This document shows, in pieces, positions 53,323 through 61,845 of a DNA stretch of 64,000 nt. Location: contig CACWQT010000002.1 of the NCBI GenBank assembly GCA_902763185.1, positions 1-64,000 on the forward strand, read 5' to 3'. Source of the stretch: an uncultured Rhodospirillales bacterium (lineage in GTDB: Bacteria; Pseudomonadota; Alphaproteobacteria; RF32; CAG-239). The notes under the pieces are model-generated. The model was not told where the DNA came from. It saw nothing but the letters and a program-made list of their open reading frames with translations, and made no database searches. Made by a program: the position numbers and the translations under genes. How positions within the stretch are numbered: position 1 is the stretch's first letter; every line of letters starts with the position of its first letter.

Positions 53323-53410
53323 GTGCTTCGGAACCCGAAGCGGATAAAACCACGTCCGCACCACCTTCATGTATGCGAACAAATTAAGCAAATCGGTAAA
53401 ACAACCGATT
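53323..53410 (-). promoter_or_regulatory. Structured rplQ leader (three hairpins)
   Basis: In the rplQ leader, read on the minus strand, AATCGGT/ACCGATT, GCGGA/TCCGC and GCTTCGG/CCGAAGC follow each other in the 110 nt before the start. Ribosomal genes often have leader structures bound by their own product; whether these do is unknown. Confidence 0.4.
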
Positions 53411-53486
53411 CGCATAAATTTGAGCCGTTTATAACTGATATTTTTTTATTTGTAAAGTATTATTTACGCCACGAACTAATGATACT

Positions 53487-54686
53487 TTACCTTTCTTGTG
53501 AAGCCACACCTAAAGAAATACTTGTTTCAGCCACTTGGGTATCCTTGCCCTTAGTATCTTCCTTTTCAATAAAGGGCAAATTGGTGACTTTAGAAACCTT
53601 GGATTTATTGTCTGCGTTCTCGGTATCCAAATCAAGGAAGTATTGAATAGACTTAGATGATTTATTCTGGATTTTCTTAAAACTGCTGTCTATTTCAGGC
53701 ATCAGGATATCCGGCTCCAACATACATCTTTGGGTTAACCGATACGCCATATCAATACCATACTTATCAATCATCTTTTGTACATTTTCTTCCGGCAAAT
53801 GAACTTCCTTCATCCATTTTTTAAGGGTTGCCATTTTGCGTTCTTCAGTCGGAGTAGCAACTTTGCCTTTCGCTTCTTTAACGGCATTTGAAACATCCAC
53901 ACGCCCTTCCAACCGTTGTTGTGAAGCAGCCGCATGCCTTTGAGCAGCTTCATCTCGTAGCGCAATTTCACGCTCACCGATAGCTTGAATATCAGCAAGT
54001 CGCTTAGCCTCCGCTTCTTGCTTTTTTCTCACCTCTTCCGGATATTTCTTTTCTATTTTTTGAAGTCTTTTGTTATAATCTTCTAATGCTTTTTTCTCTT
54101 TAGCGGCCTTTTCATCTTCCGTTTCGGCAAAAAATGCCTTTTTTAAAGCTTTATCATATTTTTTCTTTGCCTTTGCAAGTTCTTTTTCCAAGTCCTCTTC
54201 TCTTTCTTCTGGCGTTTTTTCTTTTTTCCAAAAAGCTATTTTTTGCCAAAGCGTCTTCTTAGGCTTTTCAGGGGAAGTCTCCACATCTGCTACTACCTGT
54301 CCTTCAGTCACTTCTGCTTGTTCTTTAATTTCCTGTTTCTTTTGCCCCTCGGCAATAGCTTTCCATTGTTCAGGATATTTTTCTTGTAATTCTTTTAATG
54401 ATTTATCTCTCTTTTGTGCGGCCTTTTCTTTGGCTTTTTCCTTTTCTTCTTCAGTTTCTGCCTCATCTGCCCTAACCAAAGATTTCTGATATTTCTTTTC
54501 TATCTTTTCATATTTCTTTTGAACATCAGCCTGTATTTCTTCCGGCGTTTTTTCCTTTTTCCAAAAAGCTATTTTATCCCAAAAATTTTTAGCTTCACCT
54601 TTAGCTTTGCTTACATTTTGGTCAATAACTGACTTACCGGCACTTTCTAATTTTTCTTGAATAGCATTTTTACCATCTGTACTCAT
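53487..54686 (-). CDS. Charged coiled-coil protein with an internal duplication
   Basis: The 399-aa protein is very rich in K, E and A and predicted mostly helical. A segment starting near residue 36 (KIAFWKKEKTPEE) recurs at about residue 147 with the same 15-residue core; the two ~75-residue units (36-110 and 147-220) share helix heptads and end in EKYPE. The C-terminal third has no repeat and contains KMATLKKWMKEVHLPEENVQ. No signal peptide or membrane segment is seen. It is not recognised. AAGGAGGT, a near-perfect Shine-Dalgarno, lies 4 nt upstream of the ATG, suggesting strong translation. The next gene upstream (54755) is another unrecognised protein. Confidence 0.6.
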   Translation of the reverse strand: MSTDGKNAIQEKLESAGKSVIDQNVSKAKGEAKNFWDKIAFWKKEKTPEEIQADVQKKYEKIEKKYQKSLVRADEAETEEEKEKAKEKAAQKRDKSLKELQEKYPEQWKAIAEGQKKQEIKEQAEVTEGQVVADVETSPEKPKKTLWQKIAFWKKEKTPEEREEDLEKELAKAKKKYDKALKKAFFAETEDEKAAKEKKALEDYNKRLQKIEKKYPEEVRKKQEAEAKRLADIQAIGEREIALRDEAAQRHAAASQQRLEGRVDVSNAVKEAKGKVATPTEERKMATLKKWMKEVHLPEENVQKMIDKYGIDMAYRLTQRCMLEPDILMPEIDSSFKKIQNKSSKSIQYFLDLDTENADNKSKVSKVTNLPFIEKEDTKGKDTQVAETSISLGVASQER

Positions 54687-54754
54687 AATGACCTCCTTAA
54701 ACATATCTTATAGCCCAAAGTATATCATAGACACACCAACAGCGCAAGCAAAAA

Positions 54755-55876
54755 CTATCGCTCCTTTTGTGCTGATAAATTAACGTGAACTTCATGATGA
54801 CGCACTGGTGTATGAGTAGAATTTTGTTTTGTTGCACCACTTTGTTCTCTTGAAGCAAGCCTTAACCCCAACCGATCTTGCCGCGCCCTGCTTATAGGGT
54901 TTCCCTCAAACCCTGTTGTTTTTTCAAACGACTGAGCCCTTAAATCTTGCTTAAGTTTTGACTTTTCATTATCTTTTAACGTATTACCGTCAAGAATATC
55001 ACTGACTGTAATACGCTGACCGCCTAAGGTCTCCAAAATTTCTTTTTTATTACGCTTTAACTTATCTATGATATAATCCAACTCATCTGGTGGCAAATCA
55101 GACACCGGTTGATAAGAAATATCTTTACCGGCAATACAAAGTGATTTAGTGTTTTTATCAATTTCTTTATTGATTACCCCCACCAGCGAAAGTTTGTCAT
55201 TTTCACAATGCCAAATCTCATTATCTACAATTGTTGTGCCCTTCAGAACTTTAGCTTCAAAAAGGGTCCCTTCGCTTCTCTCACCATCGCTCAATACTTT
55301 ACTTTTTCCCGAAAAAGCACCGGTTTCACCATACCCGCTGATTTTCATATTACCTTTTGCATCCATCGAATAATTTATTTGAGCTATCTTTTTATTATCT
55401 TCGGAAAGATCTGTTCTTACCACATAACCATTATCCTTCATGACAGCACGCGAAGAAATATCCGTCTGTTTCCCCCCTTCTGTCATCTGGATAAAACTAT
55501 CCAGAACCGAATGCTTATCCGAAAGGATATTTGTTTTTAATGTTGCAACCATATCATCTTGAGCAACCAAAGTTAACTGTTTATCATCATTTCCCGAAAC
55601 TGCATAATAAAAATACTCTTCTTCGCTCTTAAGTGCCAATATTTTCCTCTCATCCTTAGTTTTAATCGCCCAAAACTCTGCATCTTCATCAACATAAACA
55701 TGCAACATTTCATTACCGTTTTTTTCAGTAAATTCGGCTTTTTCTATGGTCAGGGCATCAGTAATACGAATATTTTCTTGAACATCCCCGCCATGCATCC
55801 CCTTCATCAAGGTAAAGGCTGAACTTGCAAGCTTAGCCCTATTTGTAATATCCGCTATATCTGCTTCATCTGCCAT
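54755..55876 (-). CDS. Unrecognised protein with adjacent coiled-coil partner
   Basis: The 373-aa protein is acidic with mixed strand and helix content. The middle (about 60-230) looks beta-rich (MLHVYVDEDAEFWAIKTKDER, GNMKISGYGETGAF); the C-terminus (about 300-373) is basic and polar. There is no signal peptide or membrane segment. I do not recognise it. GGAGAA lies 5 nt upstream of the ATG at 55876. It directly precedes the coiled-coil protein gene on the same strand with a 68-nt gap, so both may be co-transcribed. Confidence 0.55.
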   Translation of the reverse strand: MADEADIADITNRAKLASSAFTLMKGMHGGDVQENIRITDALTIEKAEFTEKNGNEMLHVYVDEDAEFWAIKTKDERKILALKSEEEYFYYAVSGNDDKQLTLVAQDDMVATLKTNILSDKHSVLDSFIQMTEGGKQTDISSRAVMKDNGYVVRTDLSEDNKKIAQINYSMDAKGNMKISGYGETGAFSGKSKVLSDGERSEGTLFEAKVLKGTTIVDNEIWHCENDKLSLVGVINKEIDKNTKSLCIAGKDISYQPVSDLPPDELDYIIDKLKRNKKEILETLGGQRITVSDILDGNTLKDNEKSKLKQDLRAQSFEKTTGFEGNPISRARQDRLGLRLASREQSGATKQNSTHTPVRHHEVHVNLSAQKER

Positions 55877-56074
55877 CACATTTCTCCTAATATATCCAAG
55901 TATATCACATTCTCCAGAAAATAGCAAGCAAAACCCCTATTAGAGATACGAAATAAATCACGACCATATTTAGCGATTAAAGCCAAGTGTTTATAAAAAA
56001 CAAACACAACTTGAATTTCACCAGCCATAAGCGTATAAGAGAACCACCAAAACAAATCAGGTGAGAACGCAAAG

Positions 56075-56701
56075 ATGATAAGATTTAAGTTTATACAAAA
56101 TTGGATAGATGCCTTACGCGGCAAGAAAAAAAAGAGATACGTAGTTAAAGGAAAGAACAACATTATTGACGTTGTTAATAAGAACAGCCGCCACGACTTA
56201 AATATTATCGTCCGTGGCGATAATAACAAAGTTATCGTCAAAACCACCCGCCCGTTTTTTGCCACCATCTATGTCGGTAATCCGCATTTTCCGTCAAATA
56301 ATTGCACAGTTCTTATTGATGAAGACGCAAGCTGTGAGAATTGTATGATTAAGCTGATGGAGCACGGATGCAATTTTACCATCGGCAAGGACTGTATGCT
56401 GTCAGCTAATGTAGAGTTTTGGGCAACCGACGGACACATGATATATAATGACAACAACGAAGTCATCAATATCGGTAAGAGCATAGAAGTCGGAGATCAT
56501 TGTTGGATAGGATACAACACACGCATCCTAAAAAATACCAAAATTCCTTCCGGCAGTGTTGTCGGGATGGGATCAATTGTTACCAGAAAATTTGATAAAG
56601 AACGTGTCGCCATTGCCGGCAATCCGGCAAAAATTGTAAAAGAAGATATTAATTGGGCAAGAGTCGCACCGGGGGACATTGTGCCGGTTAAAGAAAAATA
56701 A
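56075..56701 (+). CDS. Hexapeptide-repeat acyltransferase
   Basis: The 208-aa protein has a left-handed beta-helix built of hexapeptide repeats (FTIGKDCMLSANVEFWATDGH, VINIGKSIEVGDHCWIGYNTRIL). It also has the conserved GNPAKIVKED end found in sugar O-acetyltransferases. The WATDGH region likely holds the catalytic His. It probably acetylates a surface sugar. The first ~50 residues are basic and could bind membranes or a partner. AGGTGAG lies 8 nt upstream of the ATG. Confidence 0.82.
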   Translation: MIRFKFIQNWIDALRGKKKKRYVVKGKNNIIDVVNKNSRHDLNIIVRGDNNKVIVKTTRPFFATIYVGNPHFPSNNCTVLIDEDASCENCMIKLMEHGCNFTIGKDCMLSANVEFWATDGHMIYNDNNEVINIGKSIEVGDHCWIGYNTRILKNTKIPSGSVVGMGSIVTRKFDKERVAIAGNPAKIVKEDINWARVAPGDIVPVKEK

Positions 56702-56712
56702 TCTCTCAAAGT

Positions 56713-57504
56713 TTACGAACCCGTTTGCAACGACTTAAGATATTGATAATCTTTAATTTTCAGATCAGCTAGCGGCACTTTGCCAACACCTGTTTCAATG
56801 GTAATATAGGCATTAGGATCCGTAAAATCATTAAGCACATGTGCTAAAGGGAATGTGCCGGTATTTAAATGCAAGTGCAAATCAACATCTTTATCAATAT
56901 ACCCGTCACATATATGATAAACCGCAGGCCTTAAATCAAAAAAACTCTTTAATTGCTTATCTACATCCATATTGCATGTTAAAGCGGCGCAAATAGCATG
57001 CGAAAAATCAAAACAAAAACCACAACCGCATTCCCGCATAATATAGGCTATTTCCTCAGCCCTACTCCCATGCATGGGAACAACCCCATTATCCATATAG
57101 GGCAAATTTTCAACAATAATACGCGAATCATTAAACAACTTAAATTGTCTGACGGTCTCGTCAATATACTGTTGACCGTGTCCGCATCCGGCATGAACAA
57201 CTATTGTTTTAGAATTAAAAAAATCGGCGGCTTTTTGGGCTAAAGCAATCAGATTTTTATTCTGTTGCTCCAATTCTTTATTTGCAGGATCAAACCCCAT
57301 TCCGTCATGCGGCGCATGTATTCTGACTTCAAGATTGCCGACCTGCTTTTTTATTTTTTTCAAATCAGCCAGTGAGGAGCTCGGCACAACCATAAGCTCA
57401 ATAAACACATCCGAGACAGAAGAGGCAAATTTGGCACATTCTTTGATTAAGTCTGGTGTATTTGTTAAATCACTGCTATAAAATTTAAATCCGAATTTTC
57501 TCAT
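56713..57504 (-). CDS. Sugar-phosphate isomerase/epimerase-like TIM-barrel protein
   Basis: The 263-aa protein resembles the AP-endonuclease-2/xylose-isomerase-like fold. It has IRIHAPHDGM-type content (VRIHAPHDGMGFDP), TIVVHAGCGHG, RIIVENLPYM, GFCFDFSHA and AYITIETGVGK, each carrying likely metal-binding His, Glu or Asp. Members isomerise or epimerise sugars or cut abasic DNA; the sugar role is more likely here. The exact substrate is unknown. It converges on the acyltransferase gene with a 12-nt gap. Confidence 0.75.
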   Translation of the reverse strand: MRKFGFKFYSSDLTNTPDLIKECAKFASSVSDVFIELMVVPSSSLADLKKIKKQVGNLEVRIHAPHDGMGFDPANKELEQQNKNLIALAQKAADFFNSKTIVVHAGCGHGQQYIDETVRQFKLFNDSRIIVENLPYMDNGVVPMHGSRAEEIAYIMRECGCGFCFDFSHAICAALTCNMDVDKQLKSFFDLRPAVYHICDGYIDKDVDLHLHLNTGTFPLAHVLNDFTDPNAYITIETGVGKVPLADLKIKDYQYLKSLQTGS

Positions 57505-57676
57505 TATTTCCTACAAAGCTGATTAAATTTACAAAACAAATATCACTCTAAGATTAACAAATAATGAAGTCCCAAACCAATTATAAAATACAAAAAATGT
57601 CAATATTCGGGAATTATTCGGTAATATTTCGGTAAAAAACCAATTGAATTATAACAAAAAAAGGCACCTTTTTCAT

Positions 57677-57695
57677 TGGTCGGGAGTATTGGATT
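57677..57695 (-). repeat. Duplicated 3' end of tRNA-Pro
   Basis: The 19 bases match 58448-58466, the CCA end and part of the T arm of tRNA-Pro, with no mismatch. Read on the minus strand it is followed by AAAAAGG-TG-CCTTTTTTT, a short terminator-like hairpin. The rest of the tRNA is missing. Confidence 0.7.
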
Positions 57696-57739
57696 GGTGC
57701 GCTTTGCTTGCCGCACTGGCGCTCATAAACCTTCGGTTT

Positions 57740-57799
57740 ACCGCGATACTTAAAGTCTCGCTTTCGTTGGTAGTCGAACCACTTTCTCGTGGCTCAAAT
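57740..57799. repeat. Family C repeat, copy 1
   Basis: ACCGCGATACTTAAAGTCTC (57740-57759) continues as GCTTTCGTTGGTAGTCGAAC and CACTTTCTCGTGGCTC. Arms GCGA/TCGC and CCAC/GTGG are paired. Confidence 0.7.
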
Positions 57800-57827
57800 C
57801 CGCATCACTTTCGTGATGATAAAAAAG

Positions 57828-57854
57828 AAACCCCCGCGTCTAACGCGGGGTTTT
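57828..57854 (-). terminator. Intrinsic terminator (second of two)
   Basis: AACCCCGCG/CGCGGGGGTT with loop TTAGA is followed by T residues on the minus strand. Confidence 0.8.
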
Positions 57855-57861
57855 CAGGATA

Positions 57862-57899
57862 TAAAAAGCCCCCACGATAAATCGCAGGGGCTAAAAAAA
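57862..57899 (-). terminator. Intrinsic terminator after the MliC-like lipoprotein
   Basis: On the minus strand AGCCCCTGCGA pairs with TCGTGGGGGCT, with a T run after it, 15 nt downstream of the lipoprotein stop. Confidence 0.85.
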
Positions 57900-57914
57900 G
57901 ACAAAAGATAATCA

Positions 57915-58217
57915 TTATCTCTCAACTTCTACGCACATCGGATAAACATTTCCGTCGCTGCTCAAATAAATGCTATCACTATCCTTTTTGGTAAATGTCA
58001 TCTTTGCGGCAGTATTGTCATAACGTTCAACGGTATCAGTTTTTGAACGTGTCAAAACAGTGTTTTGTCCGTTTATTTTGAGAACAACTGAACCATCATC
58101 AAGATATTCCGCTAAAACCATTTGATCACCACATTTATATTCTACGGTATCTTCAACACTAACAACATTAGAACAACCAGCTAACAAAAGCATCAAAGCA
58201 GTTAAACCTAAACGCAT
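57915..58217 (-). CDS. MliC-like small lipoprotein (putative lysozyme inhibitor)
   Basis: The 100-aa protein starts MRLGLTALMLLLAGCSNVVS, a signal peptide with lipobox LAGC. The mature part resembles the C-type lysozyme inhibitor MliC: YKCGDQMVLAEYLDDGSVVL, SKTDTVERYDN and a final NVYPMCVE, with two Cys that could form the family disulfide. MliC proteins sit in the outer membrane or periplasm and block host lysozyme. The match is moderate and by motif order only. Confidence 0.65.
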   Translation of the reverse strand: MRLGLTALMLLLAGCSNVVSVEDTVEYKCGDQMVLAEYLDDGSVVLKINGQNTVLTRSKTDTVERYDNTAAKMTFTKKDSDSIYLSSDGNVYPMCVEVER

Positions 58218-58330
58218 ATTTCCTCCTACAAATTACATTAAAAAACACTGCTATTTCTAACATATATTTATGAAAAGTCAACTGTATTTTTAATTTTCAT
58301 TTTTTTGATATTATATACAAGCATTGACAA

Positions 58331-58390
58331 ACCGCGATACTTCCGTCTCGCTTTCGTTGGTAGTCGAACCAACTCTCTCGTTGCTTCAAA
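58331..58390. repeat. Family C repeat, copy 2
   Basis: ACCGCGATACTTCCGTCTCG (58331-58350) continues as CTTTCGTTGGTAGTCGAACC and AACTCTCTCGTTGCTTC. Arms GCGA/TCGC and GTTGGT/ACCAAC are paired. It lies downstream (minus strand) of tRNA-Pro. Confidence 0.7.
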
Positions 58391-58410
58391 TAAATCTCTT
58401 ATATTTCTAC

Positions 58411-58449
58411 CATAATAAAAACCGCCCACAAGGGGCGGCCTTTATTATG
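58411..58449 (-). terminator. tRNA-Pro trailer terminator
   Basis: CCGCCC/GGGCGG with loop CTTGT (minus strand) is flanked by arms CATAATAAA/TTTATTATG, the right one reaching into the tRNA CCA end. Confidence 0.8.
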
Positions 58450-58524
58450 GTCGGGAGTATTGGATTCGAACCAACGGCATCTTGCTCCCAAAGCAAGCGC
58501 TCTACCAGGCTGAGCTAACTCCCG
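58448..58524 (-). tRNA. tRNA-Pro (anticodon TGG)
   Basis: Read on the minus strand, the acceptor CGGGAGT pairs with ACTCCCG, A is the discriminator, and CCA is encoded. The D arm has AGCTCAGCCTGGTAGAGC. The anticodon stem CTTGC/GCAAG encloses TTTGGGA, giving anticodon TGG. The T arm is GTTGG-TTCGAAT-CCAAT. A 3' fragment of this gene is duplicated at 57677. Confidence 0.95.
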
Positions 58525-58633
58525 TTACCAAAATCAGTGATGAGCATAACCTCAAAATTTATTTTTGCAAGATTTTTTTGACCTTGCTTAAACTTTTCTC
58601 AATAAACCACCATTGAATTGATTTATCAGAACC

Positions 58634-59635
58634 TTAAACAGAGCGCTCTGCCTGTTCTCTTTCAGCTCTAACCATTGTCACATCACCACGCTTGGCCGAA
58701 CGTGCGGCTTTCCGGCGAGAAGACATTGCTCTGGTTTGACGCACAAAATCAGGCGCAATATATGTTGCTTGTTGACGCATTAACGCCTCAATTTGTGAAC
58801 GCTCGGAAAAATCTTTCTTCAAACTTGCCGTCAAACTATCCCCGATAACACGCTCTGCCGTTTTTTGACGTTGCGCCGGCTCAATCTTAATACCCTGCTC
58901 TTTCATCATACCGGTAAAGTGATCCAATACTTTCGGTGACAAATGACGCAAAGCCATTTGCTGTGGACGTCCGCGCAAATATCCGACCATATCAAGCTTT
59001 GCCTCTCTGGTTTTAAGCTTGCGTGTAACTTCCTGTATTTCTTTATGTAAAGCTTTAATTTTTTGCTCAGAACGTGTTTCATCAGCAACATAACCGCGAT
59101 CCAGACGTTTTTGCTCACGATCCAATCTCTTAACCAAATGAAGCAAATACTTTTCCGGATGACGCTCCTTCCAATCTCTTCTGATAGCTTCCATATCGCT
59201 GCGACGCGTATCAAGCCATTGCTCAAGCAAATCATCAGGAAGATGATCCCCATATGCCTCCAAAAGCTGCTGTCTGGTTCTCCGATTGCCGGATAAGGCT
59301 GCAACCGTATCCACGGCATACCCGGCCGCCAATGCCACAACACTAAAGTTAAGAATTTCATTAGTCTGTGTTTCTTCAACCTTTTCAGACTTAACTTCAT
59401 CAGCAACAAACTCTTTAACCTGCTTATTACCGTTAAGCACTTCTGTTGGAATTCTGTCTTGATAGTTATTCTTAACCCATTCAGGAATTTCTTTCCAAAT
59501 CTGATAATGACCGGCGTGACGAGACATAATCGCCGTTTTTACATCTTCTTTAACATCAGATGCAGTAAACCGACGCCAATCATCAGGATAGTTATACTGA
59601 AGAAATCTCTCAAAGTCAGCCATATTCATTCCCAT
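58634..59635 (-). CDS. Orphan protein rich in Arg and Glu
   Basis: The 333-aa protein is unrecognised. A weakly hydrophobic Ala-rich stretch at about residue 95 (VVALAAGYAVDTVAALSG) sits between two charged helical regions. Coiled-coil-like content (KRLDREQKRLDRGY, EIQEVTRKLKTREAK) follows, and a basic C-terminus has RKAARSAKRGD. No signal peptide is clear. The ATG at 59635 follows GGAGGCGT by 3-5 nt; later ATGs at +3 and +5 codons are possible. Confidence 0.55.
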   Translation of the reverse strand: MGMNMADFERFLQYNYPDDWRRFTASDVKEDVKTAIMSRHAGHYQIWKEIPEWVKNNYQDRIPTEVLNGNKQVKEFVADEVKSEKVEETQTNEILNFSVVALAAGYAVDTVAALSGNRRTRQQLLEAYGDHLPDDLLEQWLDTRRSDMEAIRRDWKERHPEKYLLHLVKRLDREQKRLDRGYVADETRSEQKIKALHKEIQEVTRKLKTREAKLDMVGYLRGRPQQMALRHLSPKVLDHFTGMMKEQGIKIEPAQRQKTAERVIGDSLTASLKKDFSERSQIEALMRQQATYIAPDFVRQTRAMSSRRKAARSAKRGDVTMVRAEREQAERSV

Positions 59636-59729
59636 GACACGCCTCCATGCCAAAATGTTAAGCACTATTGCTTTACGATTAAATAATAACATAAAATCTT
59701 TTGACCTGCAACAAAAAAGCGACACAAAA

Positions 59730-59786
59730 AATCTCTCCTTAGATACCTACTGCATTTTACTGCTTAAGGAACCCAAAGGAGAGATT
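59730..59786 (-). terminator. Long-arm hairpin downstream of a small membrane protein
   Basis: AATCTCTCCTT/AAGGAGAGATT is a perfect 11-bp stem with a 35-nt loop; on the minus strand it runs into T residues. Confidence 0.5.
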
Positions 59787-59789
59787 GAA

Positions 59790-60143
59790 TCACTTGTCCA
59801 AATCATCGTGCTTTGGTAGCGTGTTCATAAAGACAAGAAAATTCCACAAAGAAATAATCGCCCCTATACCAAACAAACCGCCAAAGATGATTTTTCCGAC
59901 CAGAAAATCACAAAAAGACGCCAACTCCGTAGCAATAGCTGCTACCAACATTAAGCGAAACACTGTCGTTTTCCAAGACACTTTCTGCAAAAATGCCATT
60001 GCCACCACTCTGAACAGGCAGACCATCGCCAGAATAGCAACAATAATATTGACAGGTCTGTCTAAGAAAAACGCCACAACAAACAAGATGATGCCTAGTC
60101 CATAGCAAACACTTGTTAACGGAAAATCTTTCGTTTCTTCCAT
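59790..60143 (-). CDS. Small polytopic membrane protein, unknown function
   Basis: The 117-aa protein has about three or four hydrophobic segments (GLGIILFVVAFFLD, IIVAILAMVCLFRVV, IFGGLFGIGAIISLWNFLVF) joined by short basic loops. No family is recognised. The start at 60143 has only a weak AGG upstream. It is divergent from the P-loop kinase gene, separated by a spacer that holds that gene's promoter. Confidence 0.5.
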   Translation of the reverse strand: MEETKDFPLTSVCYGLGIILFVVAFFLDRPVNIIVAILAMVCLFRVVAMAFLQKVSWKTTVFRLMLVAAIATELASFCDFLVGKIIFGGLFGIGAIISLWNFLVFMNTLPKHDDLDK

Positions 60144-60235
60144 AACCTAAAAATTAAATTAAACCTAATTATATCTACATTCGCAATACTAATATACCGA
60201 TTCGCATAAAAAATCAACCCCTCCGCAAAAAAATA

Positions 60236-60264
60236 TAGACAGTAAAATGATAATCGGTTAGAAT
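60236..60264 (+). promoter_or_regulatory. Sigma-70-type promoter
   Basis: TAGACA (60236-60241), 17 bp, and TAGAAT (60259-60264) lie 36 nt before the P-loop kinase ATG. Confidence 0.55.
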
Positions 60265-60299
60265 CCTCATCAAATCGTATTATCTTTTTGGAAAAAAAT

Positions 60300-60776
60300 A
60301 TGGCAGCAATACACTTAATGGTCGGATTTATGGGATTTGGCAAAACGACATTGGCACAACAACTGGCTCAAGACCTGCCCGCTGTTTGCTTAACCCACGA
60401 TACCTATATGGTAAAATTATATGGCAGAAATATGCCTTATGAAGAGTTCCACAGCAATTATCAAAAAGTGGACGATATGTTGTGGCTTTTAGCCGCAAAA
60501 ATCATCAAATGCGGCTGTGATGTAATTATGGATTACGGCTTTTGGAATAAAGAACATCGTTTGCAAGCATATCTAAAAGCCAAAGCCATCACCGAAAACA
60601 TTATATTTCATCAAATGGTATGCGATATAAATGTAGCTAAAGAGCGTATATTAAAACGCTCAAAAGAAAATCCCAATGAACTATATATCACCGAAAATGA
60701 ATTTGATACGCTTGCCAAACAATATCAACCTATTGACGCCAGCGAAAAATACACCGTCATTTATCATCAGGGTTAA
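60300..60776 (+). CDS. AAA_33-type P-loop kinase
   Basis: The 158-aa protein has the Walker A loop GFMGFGKTTLAQQL at the N-terminus and a DYGFW (Walker-B-like) segment near residue 80. This fits small kinases of the zeta-toxin/AAA_33 group, which phosphorylate diverse small molecules. A toxin role is not supported, as no antitoxin gene is next to it. The ATG at 60300 follows GGAAAA; an in-frame TTG lies just upstream. The substrate is unknown. Confidence 0.75.
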   Translation: MAAIHLMVGFMGFGKTTLAQQLAQDLPAVCLTHDTYMVKLYGRNMPYEEFHSNYQKVDDMLWLLAAKIIKCGCDVIMDYGFWNKEHRLQAYLKAKAITENIIFHQMVCDINVAKERILKRSKENPNELYITENEFDTLAKQYQPIDASEKYTVIYHQG

Positions 60777-60819
60777 CCGCAGTGAAACTGTTTGATATGA
60801 CATCCGAAACAATAGTTTA

Positions 60820-61764
60820 CTAACGCGAGCCTTTACCCAAAAACTCATTACTCAAAAGAGAATCTTTACCTGTCATACCTTTTTCCAAATCAAGGCAAAG
60901 TTTAACAATATCTTTTGCTTCATACATACCGACCATTGGTGATGTTTCATTTTTAACACAACCGATAAAATCCGCCAGCTCGTTTTTGAGTGATTTACCA
61001 CCGCTTGTCAATACTTGTCCGTTTTTAAGAAGCTGACAGGTCATAAAGTCAATATGAAAATTATTACCCTCGGCATCCGTAATATCCATAAAACGCTCTA
61101 TTTCGCAGTCCTCACGCAACGCTTCCAACTCAACTGTCGCACCGTTTTTATATTTCATTTCTACAATTGCGTGATTTTCCCAACTCAAATCCTGACGCTT
61201 GTTTAATTGAGAACTCTCTAAATCATTACCAAGAAGTGAATAGACAATGGCTAAATCATGAATCATCAATTCTTGCACGGCACTGATACCAGTTTTATTG
61301 GCATTATTACGACTGGTGCGAATACCTCTGATATGAACAACCGGCACGCTTAGTTCTTCTTTGAGCCTGATAACCGCAGGATTATAATTTTCAACATGTC
61401 CGACAGCAATCATACTCTTCCCCTTCTTTGCCGCAAAAATCAACTTATCACACCCGTTTAAGGTTGTCGCCATCGGCTTTTCTATAAGACAAGGGATACC
61501 TCTTAAAAGGAGTTTTTCACCAATATTAGCATGTGACGGACCGGGGGTGGAAACAATCGCCGCATCGACATTTTCTTTGTTTATCTCATCAATATTTGTA
61601 AAATACGGCACATTGAGTTCCACCGCACGCCGCGCTGATGTCTCCGGTGTGGAATTTAAAATTCCCACCACTTCAACTGTGTCAGCAAAGTCTTCACGCA
61701 AGGTCTTGAGGTGCTTTTGCCCCATATTTTTACAACCGATAATCGCAATCTTAAGTTTGCCCAT
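60820..61764 (-). CDS. Gfo/Idh/MocA family oxidoreductase
   Basis: The 314-aa protein has the N-terminal Rossmann motif IAIIGCKNMGQKHL. The family motif EKPMAT follows VSTPGPSHANIGEKLL, and GISAVQELMIHDLAI carries the His region used in catalysis. Members use NAD(P) to oxidise or reduce sugars or related compounds. It is separate from the rfb genes, but a surface-sugar role is possible. The ATG at 61764 has AGGAGG upstream. Confidence 0.88.
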   Translation of the reverse strand: MGKLKIAIIGCKNMGQKHLKTLREDFADTVEVVGILNSTPETSARRAVELNVPYFTNIDEINKENVDAAIVSTPGPSHANIGEKLLLRGIPCLIEKPMATTLNGCDKLIFAAKKGKSMIAVGHVENYNPAVIRLKEELSVPVVHIRGIRTSRNNANKTGISAVQELMIHDLAIVYSLLGNDLESSQLNKRQDLSWENHAIVEMKYKNGATVELEALREDCEIERFMDITDAEGNNFHIDFMTCQLLKNGQVLTSGGKSLKNELADFIGCVKNETSPMVGMYEAKDIVKLCLDLEKGMTGKDSLLSNEFLGKGSR

Positions 61765-61845
61765 AATGAACCTCCTTGACTTGCTCAGAATAGCCGAATT
61801 TCCATATTAAGTCAAGCGTAATCAGGTTTCTAAATTGACCTTAAA

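Larger units (their letters stand above)
57505..57914. other. Intergenic region with tRNA fragment and tRNA-associated repeat
   Basis: About 410 bp without a credible gene. It contains a 19-nt copy of the tRNA-Pro 3' end (57677-57695), a family C repeat (57740-57799), a small hairpin ATCAC/GTGAT and two terminators. Confidence 0.75.

Noticed and set aside
53071..53646. 191-codon frame on the plus strand over rplQ and the coiled-coil gene
   Set aside because: Antisense to two genes and spanning their spacer, with no start signal or recognisable domain.
57677..58524. Active integrative element at tRNA-Pro
   Set aside because: No integrase, recombinase or phage gene lies between or near the repeated ends; only a duplication is reported.
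60300..60776. Zeta-type toxin of a toxin-antitoxin pair
   Set aside because: No small antitoxin gene is adjacent, and only a generic P-loop kinase motif is visible.
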